64,000 nucleotides of DNA, taken from Lutraria lutraria (lineage: Eukaryota > Mollusca > Bivalvia > Venerida > Mactridae). The notes beneath the pieces are model-generated. The model was not told the DNA's origin and did not search any database. It saw nothing but the letters and a program-made list of their open reading frames with translations. Made by a program: the position numbers and the translations under genes. Where the stretch lies: positions 12,221,182 through 12,285,181 of the forward strand of contig OZ026847.1 of the NCBI GenBank assembly GCA_964023205.1. Reading direction: 5' to 3'. Of the stretch, positions 1-12,500 are shown piece by piece (position 1 is the stretch's first letter; every line of letters starts with the position of its first letter).

Positions 1-1220
1 TATTTTGGTTATTTGACTGTACCAACTTGTATAACAAAGCTCACCTTTTAAAGAGTACAGTAAAATTAAGAACAATTAAATCTATTACAACACAGCTCAT
101 ACAATTGTAACAGTATCATGTGAAAATCAACGTTTCAGCCAATCCATGAGGGACGAGCAGTCAAAGGACTTTTCTCTCAAAGAGAAAATCAATTGCATTT
201 TCCCTGTAGATTTTGATATCCCAATACCTTCATGGAATTGGAAAAACGCCTTGATTTTGTAGACCAGCATGCAGTCTTTCTCCTGGGTGAGCACCCATCT
301 TTTGGAATGAGCTGCCCCTTCCTCTTGGGTGTGACCACTCCCATCCCATAGGTACTATTACTCCCTACTATTGGGTGTGTCAACTCAGTTCTCTTAGACC
401 AATCCCTTTTTTCTACTCCCGTTTTTATCAAAAGTGTGTTCTTTCAGTGTACAGGTTTCTAAGTTTCCTCCAAGAAAGACAAAATATTGATTGACACAAT
501 TATAACAAATACATAATAAGTAAAAAATAAGAAAAAAAAGTAAAACAATAATATCAATATTTGAGACACAATCCATGGGGAAGAGTTATAGTACTGGTGT
601 ATTAAATTCAATATAAAAAAATGCACAATATCATAACTAGCATTTGTTTCTCACAATTTCCTAATGAGCTATTTGTTTATGTACAGGTAAATTGTTTTGC
701 TTCATGCTAAAATTTTCAGCTGTGACAAAAGGTGAACCATATAATCTTCAGTCCTATAACAAATTAAAAACTAGAATGTGTCATGCGAAAAAATTTAAGA
801 TGTTTTAATTAGATTCAGTAACAGATGGCTGTACATTGTAAGTAATTTGATTAAGTGAGAAATACAGTGAAATACTGGTTATTATTTTACCAAAAACCCA
901 GCCTTCCACGTGTAAAATTTATGTATATAGAGAAGTTAACATACATGGAAGAAATAGTTCAAGCGTCCTGGAATTCACTCAATGTCACTGTATTGTAAGA
1001 TAGTATTACTCAGAATCCTTTGTCAAAATGAGAATTTATTTATCTATGTTTAACAGCCCATTAATTATGATAGCAATGATAGTTTCAGGGCCTCCCTAGA
1101 AAGAGGTGAGATAAAATACAGGAGAACCAGGCATTTATATGCTTACTCTTATTTCCTGTTGTTCTAAATCATGTCCGTTGTCAGGGATGCTATATTACAA
1201 CTCTTAAATGAAGAGTTTCT
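1..1220. other. Gene-free left edge
   Basis: AT-rich sequence without a recognisable gene. Short ORFs here lack homology and splice context. Confidence 0.6.
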
Positions 1221-1277
1221 ATCATTTCAGACTTCCAAGTAAAGAGTTCCTAATTTTAATGTCCCCGGCAAATATCG

Positions 1278-1423
1278 CGAACCTTATACATGTACCACTT
1301 AGACGAGTATCGTCAGGATTATAGCATCCCTGCCGTTGTAAAGCACCGATGCACGCCTCATCCATTTTCCTGTGATCTTCACTACTCGGCTCAGTAGTTG
1401 GAATGGGGACACTAAAAAGCATC
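1278..1423 (-). other. Orphan exon-like ORF downstream of the peptidase gene
   Basis: The stretch is clearly richer in G+C than its surroundings. It starts after a plausible acceptor (ATTTCTCCAG) and stays open, giving MLFSVPIPTTEPSSEDHRKM then DEACIGALQRQGCYNPDDTR. The continuing frame runs to 1222 before a stop. A weak donor (ATAAG|GTTCGC) is possible near 1279. I recognise no domain. It may be an exon of a minus-strand gene continuing to the left, or an exon relic. Confidence 0.3.
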
Positions 1424-2082
1424 CTGGAGAAATATGTATTAAGATAAAACTAAGCTTCTTTATTATTGGGGGTCAATGACAGAAACAACACTTATGAATT
1501 TATTTCTGAATAAAAAAGAAAATTTACACAGGAAATATAAGCTCTACAGTTCAGATTTTTTGTAAGAAATCAACACCGGCAACAACCAAAAATTTTATCA
1601 TAGTAAAAAACATCGACATGAATAGAGTTACGAACAAAAAGTAAATGTAAAACTGAGACTAGCCAATACATACATACCTGTAAGTTAAGTATCACTAACA
1701 ATATAACTGAACACGGAAAAGTTGAGGAGTATTACATACATTATTATACAATGAACACGAGCACAATATTTAACAAAAACTATACAATAATAAAATATTA
1801 ATAATAAATGCACATATACAATGTACTTAAGTATATACAATGTTCACATACCAGAAAATAACTTCTAGTAAAAGTGGACCAATTCTCAAATATATAAAAA
1901 CAATTCTCCCCCCCCCCCCCAAATGCAAACCTCTTAACTGGCTGACACAGAAACAAAAGCTGCAACACATCTTATTCAATTTCCCCATTTGACATTACCC
2001 CACCTTGTTAAACATTGAACTGTTAGATGAAACTTTCCCGCAAGTAAGGCAGTAGTAGCAAAATTCTTACACCATACCAGTA

Positions 2083-2240
2083 TACTGTTAAACCTGTACA
2101 CTAAGGCCACCCTTGGGAAAGACATAATGACCTTTGTTGGGGGGGGTCATTTTGTTGTGAATAGTCAATCAGGGCCTTTATTCACAGGGTGACCTTTATT
2201 CAGAAGTGGCTGCTTACAAAGGTTTACATAGGTTTGACTG
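2083..2240 (+). mobile_element. CAGT-end MITE, family 1 (copy)
   Basis: Ends ACTGTTAAACCTGTAC...AGGTTTGACTG with internal GGCC(A)CC / GGCCTTTATTCA subrepeats; a G-run sits inside. Family consensus: CAGTCAAACCTGTGAACAAA, GGCCTTTATTNACAGG, ACACAGGTTTGACTG, with TA flanks. Confidence 0.75.
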
Positions 2241-2610
2241 TTTATCTTTATCCTACCACATCTTTTGAGTATTATGGGCAGTTTTCTAGGCAACTAACTA
2301 CTTCTAACCAATTCATGTCTATTTCTAGGGATTGGGAAATCAAAGTTCACTTTTTCCTAAGGAGGATTTTGGACCCACAACCTTCAGTTCTGAAATAGCA
2401 GAAAACCTGAAAATATTAGGCTAGACAAAACACATTGAACAAATGGTAATAAGTAGCTCTACATATTCAATGACATAATTTTGTGACATTTTGCTGCAAT
2501 AAAATCACATTTCAAGTAGCTTTACTAGTACAAAATAGTGCTAGTTTATAATAATAATAATATAATTATACATTGTACATCGACAGACAGGCTTAAAAGA
2601 CATTTGTTTC

Positions 2611-2790
2611 AGGTTACATGCTCATGAAAATAGAGTAGGTAGGTCAGGCAGGGTTTTTTGTGCTCTTGAAGGCATGTGGAAAGGTAAAAAAAATGAGAAA
2701 GTGGATTTTCCATTCCTTGGGCTAATTAGAAGTTTAGGGTTGCTGGGAAAAATAAGGGTAGGTTTGGTTACCAGAAACAAATAATTATTT
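2611..2790. repeat. Interspersed repeat (GGTTACCAGAAACAA family), copy 1
   Basis: TTTCAGGTTACATGCTCATG..., GTGCTCTTGAAGGCATGTG, AATAAGGGTAGGTTTGGTTA, CCAGAAACAAATAATT; the same order is found at 32880-33080. Confidence 0.65.
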
Positions 2791-2935
2791 TTAACACCTT
2801 ATGAAAATAAAGCAAGCTTTGAAGATTTTTCACTTTTGTCCAGTTTATAGTCAAGACTTCTCATCAGTTTAATCATTCACAAAGATGAGCTCTTCTTACA
2901 TTTAGAGTTAGGGGGTTTCATGATTTTACAACTCT

Positions 2936-3010
2936 GAAATGAAGAGTTTCTATCATTTCAGACTTCAAAATGAAGAGTTTCTATCATTTCAGACTTCAAA
3001 ATGAAGAGTT
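2936..3010. repeat. 31-bp tandem repeat, ~2.5 copies
   Basis: AAATGAAGAGTTTCTATCAT / TTCAGACTTCA repeated; a further single copy lies at ~1206-1236, at the lower end of the orphan ORF. Confidence 0.8.
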
Positions 3011-3475
3011 CTGAATATTATCATTGTTCTAGGAACATAATTCCATCCAAATCATTGAATATTCCGATATTGATTTGAGTGCTTCTCCCTTGGAAATGTT
3101 TGTGCTCAAGTACCATATTTCTTGAGAAATCTTGTATTCCTCTCACTCAAAGTATATTGGTTGTTTAGACAGTCCTGAATACTCCAGACACTTAACCTGG
3201 TTCCCTTTCTCTTCATATAATTAGTGCATTAACTCGTAAAAAATAATTTTTCTTCCTAAACAGGGCATCCTATAAAAAGCACATACAGAATGGTGCCAGG
3301 CAACAAGATACAAAGTGGTGCCTGATCAGTCCCAACACAAATACGTTTTAAGTAACAGGGCACAGAAGGCGCCTGGCTTCAATATGCAATATTTACAAAA
3401 GCAGGGCACAAGTTTCTCTTTCTCCCTATATATTTACACCACACAAATAGAACAGAACAGATGCTGGTTTCCTGT

Positions 3476-3575
3476 CTACCACACTGAACACTTGTGAACA
3501 GGATTCATTCTCGATCCAAGAGGACAACTGTAAGCTGTAGCAAAGTCATCTGAATTAGCAAGTGGCAAGCGAGCC
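3476..3575 (-). CDS. M13 peptidase exon 21: C-terminus and stop
   Basis: 100 nt, phase 2, acceptor ATCTTTTCAG, stop TAG at 3476-3478. It encodes [20 protein letters not shown], then [12 protein letters not shown]. The CxxW C-terminus is diagnostic of M13; its Cys pairs with the N-terminal domain in known structures. Confidence 0.96.
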
Positions 3576-6500
3576 CTGAAAAGATATAGAATTATAAATT
3601 ATAATAAATCTAAGCATTTCTTTATCATGGATGTAACATGGTACCCACAGCCATAGTCATTTGGTGACTTTCTTGCTGTAACAATGTAGGAACCTCCAAG
3701 GCTTGCACCTCAGCAGATCCACCTACCTTCTGTAAGCTTCCTCACATGATAAAATTTGCAACCTTAGTAACCTACCCTTATTTTTTTAGTTAAATGATTA
3801 TAAACATGACTATAATTATTTATGAAGCTTAACGACAGCTTTTTGCTACATTAAGAATTAAAGGCCATCATTTTGTCAAAAGTGATTCTATAATTCAGGT
3901 CAGGCCATTTTTAAATGAGTTAGACACATAACTGCAAACAAACACTTTTTTAGGATGGCCTAGCTAAGATTTGCATAGTATTGTTTACTTAAATTTGAAC
4001 TACAAGTGAAAGCATACGCACTTTGTGATCACAATATTAACAAGTCAATAAAAAATCTACTTAACTATTTGGGTTAAAAATGCACTTTTCAAATATTTTT
4101 CGGATATGTATGGGGGCCGATTAATTTTTCCTGGACTGATTCTAACCAGTACTAACTTACACTTCTACTAGGAAAAGGCAACATTGTTGTCAAATTTTCA
4201 TGGAAGGGTATAATCCGCAGGGACTTGGAATCAAACCTGGTTTGCAGGGTTAAAAATCCAGCACATCAACCACGACTCCAAAATGTCTACAGTTAAGTGA
4301 CTGACTAAAAGTTTTGATTTAACAGTACCTGACTGGACCAGGACTATGAGCAGATGTTCTTATCTTCTCTAACGCAGCTTTATCTCTCATATTGCCACAC
4401 CATATTTGGGCAAAGTTCAGGAAAAACAACTGATCATGAGTCATATTCACGCCAGGCAACAGTGGTTCAGAGCCGTGCACTTTCTCCCATTTCTTATAAG
4501 CCTGAATAGATAAAAGAATTCTGAAGTTGAAAGTAATCAAACATAAAATTGCAACAGAATTTGGCAAGCAAACCAAAACATATGTCTGGAATTTAAGCAA
4601 TCTAGATACGTTAGTTGCTATACAATAATCATGTTTGACATGTTATCATTCATATTAAATAATGGGGTTGGTAGTTATTTAGGAATCCAAAATATGAAAA
4701 CATACCCTGTATGCTTGTTTCAGTCCACCATTGTCTGCAATATTCTCACCCTGTGTATTCTTCCCATCAATCTGTTAAGGAAAATAATAACAAATACCAT
4801 ATATATCCATATAAACAACACTAATCTAATTAACTCCCCCAAAATTGTAGAGAACAAAAAATCATGGGTCACTAAAATTATGATCATTATCTTTCAAAAT
4901 CATGCATTAATTCTTATAATTATATGAGTTACATGGTGTACCGTTATTCTTATCAGTTTTAATCCAGACCTGCCTCTGTGGTTGCCGACTTCACTTCAGA
5001 TCACTGTAACCTCTCACTGATAGAGGGTCATGGGTTCGAGCCCAGCTACCGACCATGTCTCTTTATGTGAGAAAGTGGGCAGTTGCTCAAAGAGGATGGG
5101 AGTCTAGTACTAGTTCTTCCCAGGAACGATGGTTAGGAGAACTGTCCGCCTTATATGACTCCGACTGTTGAAAAGTGGCATAAACCCAAGCAAACAAAGA
5201 AATAGTTTTAATTCAGTTTTACTTGACATTTAATCTATTTAATCAGTTTTGCATAAAAATACTGACATTTCATTTATTTTTCAGTTTTGCATTAAAATAC
5301 TGACATTTCATTTATTTGATCATGTTTGCATTAAAATACATTTTGAGTACATAAGATACTAACATTTTTATTGATTTGTTCCAGTTTTACATTATCATAC
5401 TGATTAATTATACACTCTTTTCTTTTCTGGAAGGCTTGGATTGTACCATTCTTCCACCATTGTTTCATATTACCATCTTTATCATATTGTCTACCTGCAT
5501 AAATAAAAATTCAGTAAGAATGAGATTACCAGGGTTAAGGCTATAAAATTTGAGATTACTCTCAAAACTCAAATCACATGAAGTCTTTTAGGCTTCTATA
5601 GTAATTATGATAAATAATGATGATATCTAAAATCAAAGTACTGAAAATACTCATGGAAGCTGAAATTACATAGACTTGCACTGCAACATGAAACGGGAAC
5701 AAGTTTAACAATTTAATGGCCGCTGTAGAAAAATGTATTATTTTTGACTGCATCAAAATTCATGTGCACTGAGCGAGTAACGGCTATGGTAAGTTGAGTT
5801 ATCCTTCAGTTTCTAAATTAAAATACTCAGAATTGAGATTTGAGATCAGTGATTTATTCTCATGAATTATAACCACAGGGCTAGGTGGAGTCATTACCTG
5901 ACGTGACAGTCACCTGTATATTATATATCCAAAATATGACCAAAATGTGAACAAAGTTCTCTTTTCAGAAAATATGAATGAACAGTCATAAGAGACCAAT
6001 TACACCTCTCAATAAAAGCCAACAGTGCATGCATTTTTCTCTCTATAAAATTGCTGAAATCAATATATTCAAATAATCATGTTGGGGCCAATTTTATTAA
6101 ATTTAGATATTAATTATTATATAAATAAAAATCTTCAAATCAGTTTTTAAAAATGTAACAAGTATACCCGTAGCTTTATTACCTTTGTCATCAAATCCAT
6201 GAGTAATTTCATGACCAATAACAACTCCTATACCTCCATAGTTCAGTGATCTATAATTAGAAAAAAACACAATTAGGACATGGGTATGTTTCATATAATT
6301 CTATCTCCCATTACTGGATGCTCCACTAAGTTGTGAGTGAAAGCCATAAGTGACGTCACAAACGAAAAGACATAAGTGTACGTTACGTCACAAATAATTT
6401 GGCGAAAAAGAACGGATTTCAGCAAAAAATGTAGTGGTATACTAAACTTAACTAGAACTATCACTAAAGGTGATGAATACCCCCAGATGCGGCCTTGACA

Positions 6501-9500
6501 CAGTTATTGTTACATTTTACAGAGGGAAATATAATGCATTTTCATTTTTTTAATACCTGCAAATTGTTGCTTAGATATATCCTGACCAGTTTCTAAATAT
6601 ACATTATATAAAAAATATCAAAGGGCCATAACTCATTAAAATTTACTTGGACAAAACCTATTGTGGACATGCACAACAACATGCAAACTACTTATTACTT
6701 CTAAGAAGTTTCACTGAATTCCTGCATGTAGTTGCTGAGAAATGGTACGGGCAAAATTTGCCTAATTATATAAAACAAAGGGCCATAACTCAGTGAAAAT
6801 TAATCCAAACAAAACCTGGTTATTGCATGCACAACTTGGCTTACTTTTTATAACTTCTGTGAAGTTTCATTGAATTCCTATGAGTAGTTACTGAGATATT
6901 GTATATACACTGTATAAAAAACAACAAAGGGCCATAACTCAGTGAAAAATTAACCAACCAAGACAAGCTTAATGGATGCACAACTAGGCTAACTACTTAT
7001 CACATCTGAGAAGTTTTGCTGAATTCCTGGCAGTAGTCAATGAGAAATAGTCAGGACAAAATTTGCCTATTGTATATACTGTAGAAAAAAACAAAGGGCT
7101 ATAACTCAGTGAAAATCAATCCAAATGAAAAATGATTTAAGCATGCACAACAAGGCTAACTACTTATTACTTCTGTGCAGTTTCGTTGAAATCCTGCGAG
7201 TAGTTGCTGAGAAATCGTCCGGACAAAATTTGCCTATTGTATATACTGTATAAAAACAACAAAGGGCTATAACTCAGTGAAAATTGATCCGAACAAAAAA
7301 TGCTTTAAGCATGCACAACTAGGCTTACTACTGATCACTTCTGTGAAGTTTCATTGAGATCCTGTGAGTAGTTGCTGAGAAATTGTCCGGACAAAATTTG
7401 CCTTTGTATATACTGTATAAAAACAACAAAGGGGTATAACTCAGTGATAATTAATCTGAACGAAAATTGCTTTAAGCATGCACAACTAGGCTTACTACTT
7501 ATCACTTCTGTGAAGTTTCATTGAGATCCTGTGAGTAATTGCTGAGAAATTGTCCGGACAAAATTTGCCTATTGTATATACTGAATAAAAACAACAAAGG
7601 GGTATAACTCAGCGAAAATTAATTCGAACGAAAAATGCTTTAAGCATGCACAACTAGACTTACTACTGATCACTTCTGTGAAGTTTCATTGAAATCCTGT
7701 AAGTAGTTGCTGAGAAAATCTCCGGACAAATTGTGTCTACAGACGCACGGACCGACCGACCGACCAGCCGACCGACCGACCGACCGTCAAGCGTGAATCT
7801 AATATAGCCCCCATATATTTCATATCTGGGGGTATAATAAGTATATAGCAGGATAAATCGAATACATGGTTGGTGTCGGAGATGGAGAAGGTTTATCCGG
7901 TTCGCTACAAAAGCGAATCTTGGCTCGCTAAATCTCGCCAAGATACGCTTTCTCACTCACCGAATAAACCTTCTCCATCTCCAGCACCAACCATGTATTC
8001 TCTATTTATTTTTGTAAAGTGGAAGTAAATGTAATCAAAGTACTGAAAATACCCATGGAAACTGAACTTACATAGACTAGCACTGCAATATGAAATGGGA
8101 ACTAATTTAACAATTGCATGGCGGACGTAGATAAACATACCGGTAATACTTAGGTCTGCATAAAAATTCATGCACGTCGAGTGAGTGATGGCTAAGGAAA
8201 GCTGAACTAACATCCAGTTTCCAAAAAATAATCAGTAGGCACTTCATGAAATATTGAGAGCTTGTAGTCTTGTGTAAGGGTCGACGTAAATATTTAAAGC
8301 ATGGTCCATTTCTTCATGGGTGTGTTTGTTGACTTAAAAATGTTTTATTGACGATCTTACAAAACTTACTTTGGAAAATATTCACTGTAAAATGGTGGCT
8401 GAAGTACTCCTGCAGGAAATACTGAAACAAAAGTAATACTATTACTTACACATTTACTTCACATTTTTAAGTCTTAAAGTCCTGTATAAATAGGGCCAGA
8501 ATCATAACCAATAAGCAATCAAAATGTGTCGTATTTAGTCCTTTTGCTATGATCTAGAATATGAAAGTTATGAATATATAGGTAATTAACTACTGAATAT
8601 GAAACTTATACTAGTTAATATATCCTAGAACCCATTTGGCACACCTTGACAGGGTATGTCTCATCTCTGCTGCACCTGGTAAGCCAACTTCGGAACTATC
8701 GGAACATCCAGGAGTAAAACTGACAAATATGGCGACCTCAGTAAGTACCTGTCAAATTTGCTTTTTTCTTTACAAATAGCTGTTTTTTTTGTATGCTTTG
8801 TATGGTAGAAAGCAAAAAGGTACAGAAATGACCGAGGTGTTCCTTAGATGTCCTTTGAATCATTTGAGGAATACACAGTATCCTCATTTATGTGTTGTGT
8901 ACATCCATGAATGATATTACTGTGAGCCGTTGAATAATTATTTCTATGAATAAAAACAGTCAAACCTGTGAACAAAGGCCACCCCTAAGAGAGACCTTTA
9001 TTCACAGGGTGACCTTTATTCAGAGGTGGATGATAACACAGATTAGACTGTATACACATTGATGAATAAAATCAGGAGCCAGCATAGCACTAGTTTTTGG
9101 TATAATAATTTTAGAATTGTGTTATCAGCATAAAACTGAAAAGAGTAAAAAACAAACCTATCTCGTTAGTATGTGGATTGTAGAAAGCATTCACAACAGC
9201 AGGATCTTGTTCCCATCTGTAATTTCATGAAAATTTATATTAAAAAGTCATAATATGAGCTTATTAGGCAAAAAAAATGTATATGTCTGATTACCCGACG
9301 TACTAAGGTAGTCTTGATATTGAGTTTTTATGGTAACAATGTTATAATAGGTAAGGTAGAATCTTCCCATACTGAAATTAAGCTCTTCTTAAACATATCT
9401 GTTCCCATGGTAACATCAAACAAGCCCTCCAATCAAATGATAGGATTCATCAGAAAATTTTAGCTTAAAACATAATATATGTCATAAAGAAACATGTAAT

Positions 9501-12500
9501 CAGATTTTCAACAAGTGCATTGCATTAAGACATTTATTTTCAAAATTGATTGGGTTGATCAACACAGACTGGTTTAATATTGTATGAAAAGACTTACACA
9601 TCTTTAAGAACAGTCTGCCGAAACTTCTTCATAATTCTGTCGGCATCAAACTTTTCAACTCTTAAAATATTCTCAAAATACTGGTCAGGTTTGAAGTGCA
9701 GCTGGAAAAAAATAATATGAAAAGCTTTGAGCATGGTTAATTTGAATGTTGGTTAACTGACTCTGATGACAAAAAATAATATTATTCCCACTGAAGTTAA
9801 ATGACCTTTACATTTCTCTGAGATATTGAGTTAACCCCTCTAGAGATAACAAGAGGGTCGTGATGGCCCTCTAATTGCTCACCAGAAAAAAGACCTGTAG
9901 AGAAGAACATTTTTCACTTTTTGCCTATATGTGCCGATATAAATCAAGTGACCCCCAGTTTAGGAATGAGGGATTAGTTTTAAGTACAAGGGGTTAGTTT
10001 GAGTGACAAGGGGTTAGCTTAAGTTACAAGCATTAGTTTAGAGAAGAGTGGTTAGTTCGGGGATGAGGGATTAGCTCTATGTAAGAGGGTTTAGAGTTAG
10101 CGGCCTAAGAGAGCTAAATGGCAAGGAAGATCTTGATAAAAATCTTCAATGTCAACGGTAAGATTATCTCGCCTCATAATTTTCTTATTTCAACAAAATT
10201 AACAATAAGAGCACACTGTATGTGATACAAATTATGTAAGTGGAACAAAAGTGAATAATGTTTAAAATTAGAAATAAAATCCATTATTTTAAAGTATTAA
10301 CTCTTCTTGCAAATCTCCAGTCCTATTTTCGGACATTTTCGTGCAGTGGCTAAAGATTTAGATGGTTAACTGACTAAAACAGTTTACCAAACTTACATCT
10401 ATGATCTTCTTGTCCAGTTCAACCGGATCAACAATAAAATCTGGATAACCGATCCGTTCTCTAATCGCAAGAGCCTGAAAATATTAGTGATGTATTCTGT
10501 ATTTAGTAATAGTTCAGCACTGCTTGTAACCTTGACAATCAGCAAACTAACACCAGCAGTGAAGATATTGAACAAACGGAACAAGGTAAGAACTTAATAG
10601 TTCTAATACAACATACATACAATGTAGTACTATGCCCTAATACTCTAGTATCTTAAATTTATTGTATTATTTTTCAGGTTTCACACATGTTTTTAACAGT
10701 ACATTTTATCTTAATTATACACTGGTGGACAGTAAACATTAATTATTTTCTGAATTCCGTACCAGTACTACATGTAATTTTGTTCACCACAAGTTACTCT
10801 CAGATTCTCTACATGAATTATCAATGGAAGAGGGGGGTTGTCTCTAGATGGAACTGCTTAAATTTAGCAAAATTGTCACAGAAAATATACACCATGCCCA
10901 GCATCAAAGTTCATTAAGTCAAGGCTTGTAGAACTACTGCTCAACAAATTGAGCTAAGCTGGCTGGCACATAAACATTGCATTATGGATTAAAATAGCAC
11001 CCATTTTTTAAACTGTTAATGGCTTGTAACATTACCAAACCTTGAATTAAGATATCAAGTGTTGCTGTGTAACACAAACTCTACGTCCAGTGAATCTCTG
11101 TACCAGGAAAATATGTGATTTTTTTCAGTTCCACTTATTGCTGAATTGGAAATAGCAAACATACACCATATCAATTTAGGCCTTTATTGCCATCAGTAGC
11201 CATTAGCACAGTACACAGATGCTCGTTTTCACTATTAAAGTATCATATTGTTTTGCATAAATCAGTTAAGTGTAATATAAAAGATCTAGCATTACCAACC
11301 AGTCTGAAAGCTCATACCTTCTCCTCAGCTACGGCTCTCGTATTATTATCCATCCAATCATTCTCATGTAACAGATCAATAAACGCTGCACGCAAATTAC
11401 TGATCATCTCTAATGCCTGAAAGTAGAAATATCATTCTTGGTATAAAATCACCATATGAAGACCATCTTGGGACTAAATAAAACGGCCATAATATTGAGA
11501 TTATCTCGTATTATCAAATTGAAAAATACAGCTAAACACTGTTATATAATGAATTTGGACACAGTGAACAATCGAGTACAGTGAAGTTTTCTCTCCGAAC
11601 ATGTCCTTTAAGCCTGTGACACATTCTCTAAAAATCCCATTAGATCTCTAATAGTAAACAGGGTAGACCCTGATGAGGCAATACAAAATCAGAGAAAAGG
11701 GATTTTTAAGAAGAAAAAATACACATTTTGTAAACAACCGAGATTTGCAAACCATGAATCTCAGTTCTGAATTCAATTTTTCTATTCGATTTGTGATTAA
11801 CCCCCCCCCCCCCCGAGTACTCGGATACTTGCCGCTGTCTTAATAAATATCACCAATATTAACATCTATAAATACTGCAATACATTAAAGTGACTATTTG
11901 TATTTTTTTCATATTTTTGATATCTGTCTGGTGTCAAGTTCTTCTGAAGTATCAGTATTGTTAACTAGATCTTCACCCTAAATTATAAAACCTTATTTGT
12001 GTGGATTCAATTAATAACTTTTACTGAGTGGGAGATGCTTAAGTGTTAGCAAAGACAGTCTCTATTAATTTGGATTCAATTGTTGACATGATCCTTACTG
12101 ATTACAATTAGATACATGTAAGCAATTAAACCAGAAAAAACGGCCAGGGATTGTATATATCATCCCCTTGCTTTATGTATGTACATTGTTTTCACAGTCA
12201 ACATGGGTCAGACATGTGTTTCTAAATGTAATCAGTAAAGGGGTATGATAAACTATTTTGAAACAAGCAAATTCGTTGAAACGACATCCCCCGCGAGTAC
12301 TTTTGTCAGTTGATTAAAGCAGATAAAGCATGAAGAAAGCATAAATGAATGTTACTTTCTAGCATGCATGACTGTGCAAGCTACAAAACCACCGCAAGCC
12401 ACATTATAACAAAAAGTGACAATTTCTGTAGGTCCAAAAATAGGGAGTTGCATGATGCATGATGGAGTGATAGTTCATTATAAGCACATTTTCACTCATC

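Larger units (their letters stand above)
1424..3475. other. 3' flank / possible 3' UTR of the peptidase gene
   Basis: No coding signal. It holds a poly-C run (~1909-1920), a CAGT-end MITE copy (2083-2240), a copy of an interspersed 'GGTTAC(C)AGAAACAA' repeat (~2611-2790) and a short 31-bp tandem repeat (2936-3010). Minus-strand AATAAA hexamers occur but none can be chosen. Confidence 0.5.

Noticed and set aside
6103..6182. Continuation of the HEITH frame past 6183 (NKATGILV...)
   Set aside because: Intron read-through: donor ACAAAG|GTAATA fits the phase, and the conserved sequence resumes at 5494.
7663..7956. 97-residue ORF with [11 protein letters not shown]
   Set aside because: It is the translation of the GACC tetranucleotide tract of the pearl-like element.
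9955..10105. Interstitial telomere repeat
   Set aside because: GGGGTTAG recurs only once per ~20 bp with unrelated spacers; no run of TTAGGG.
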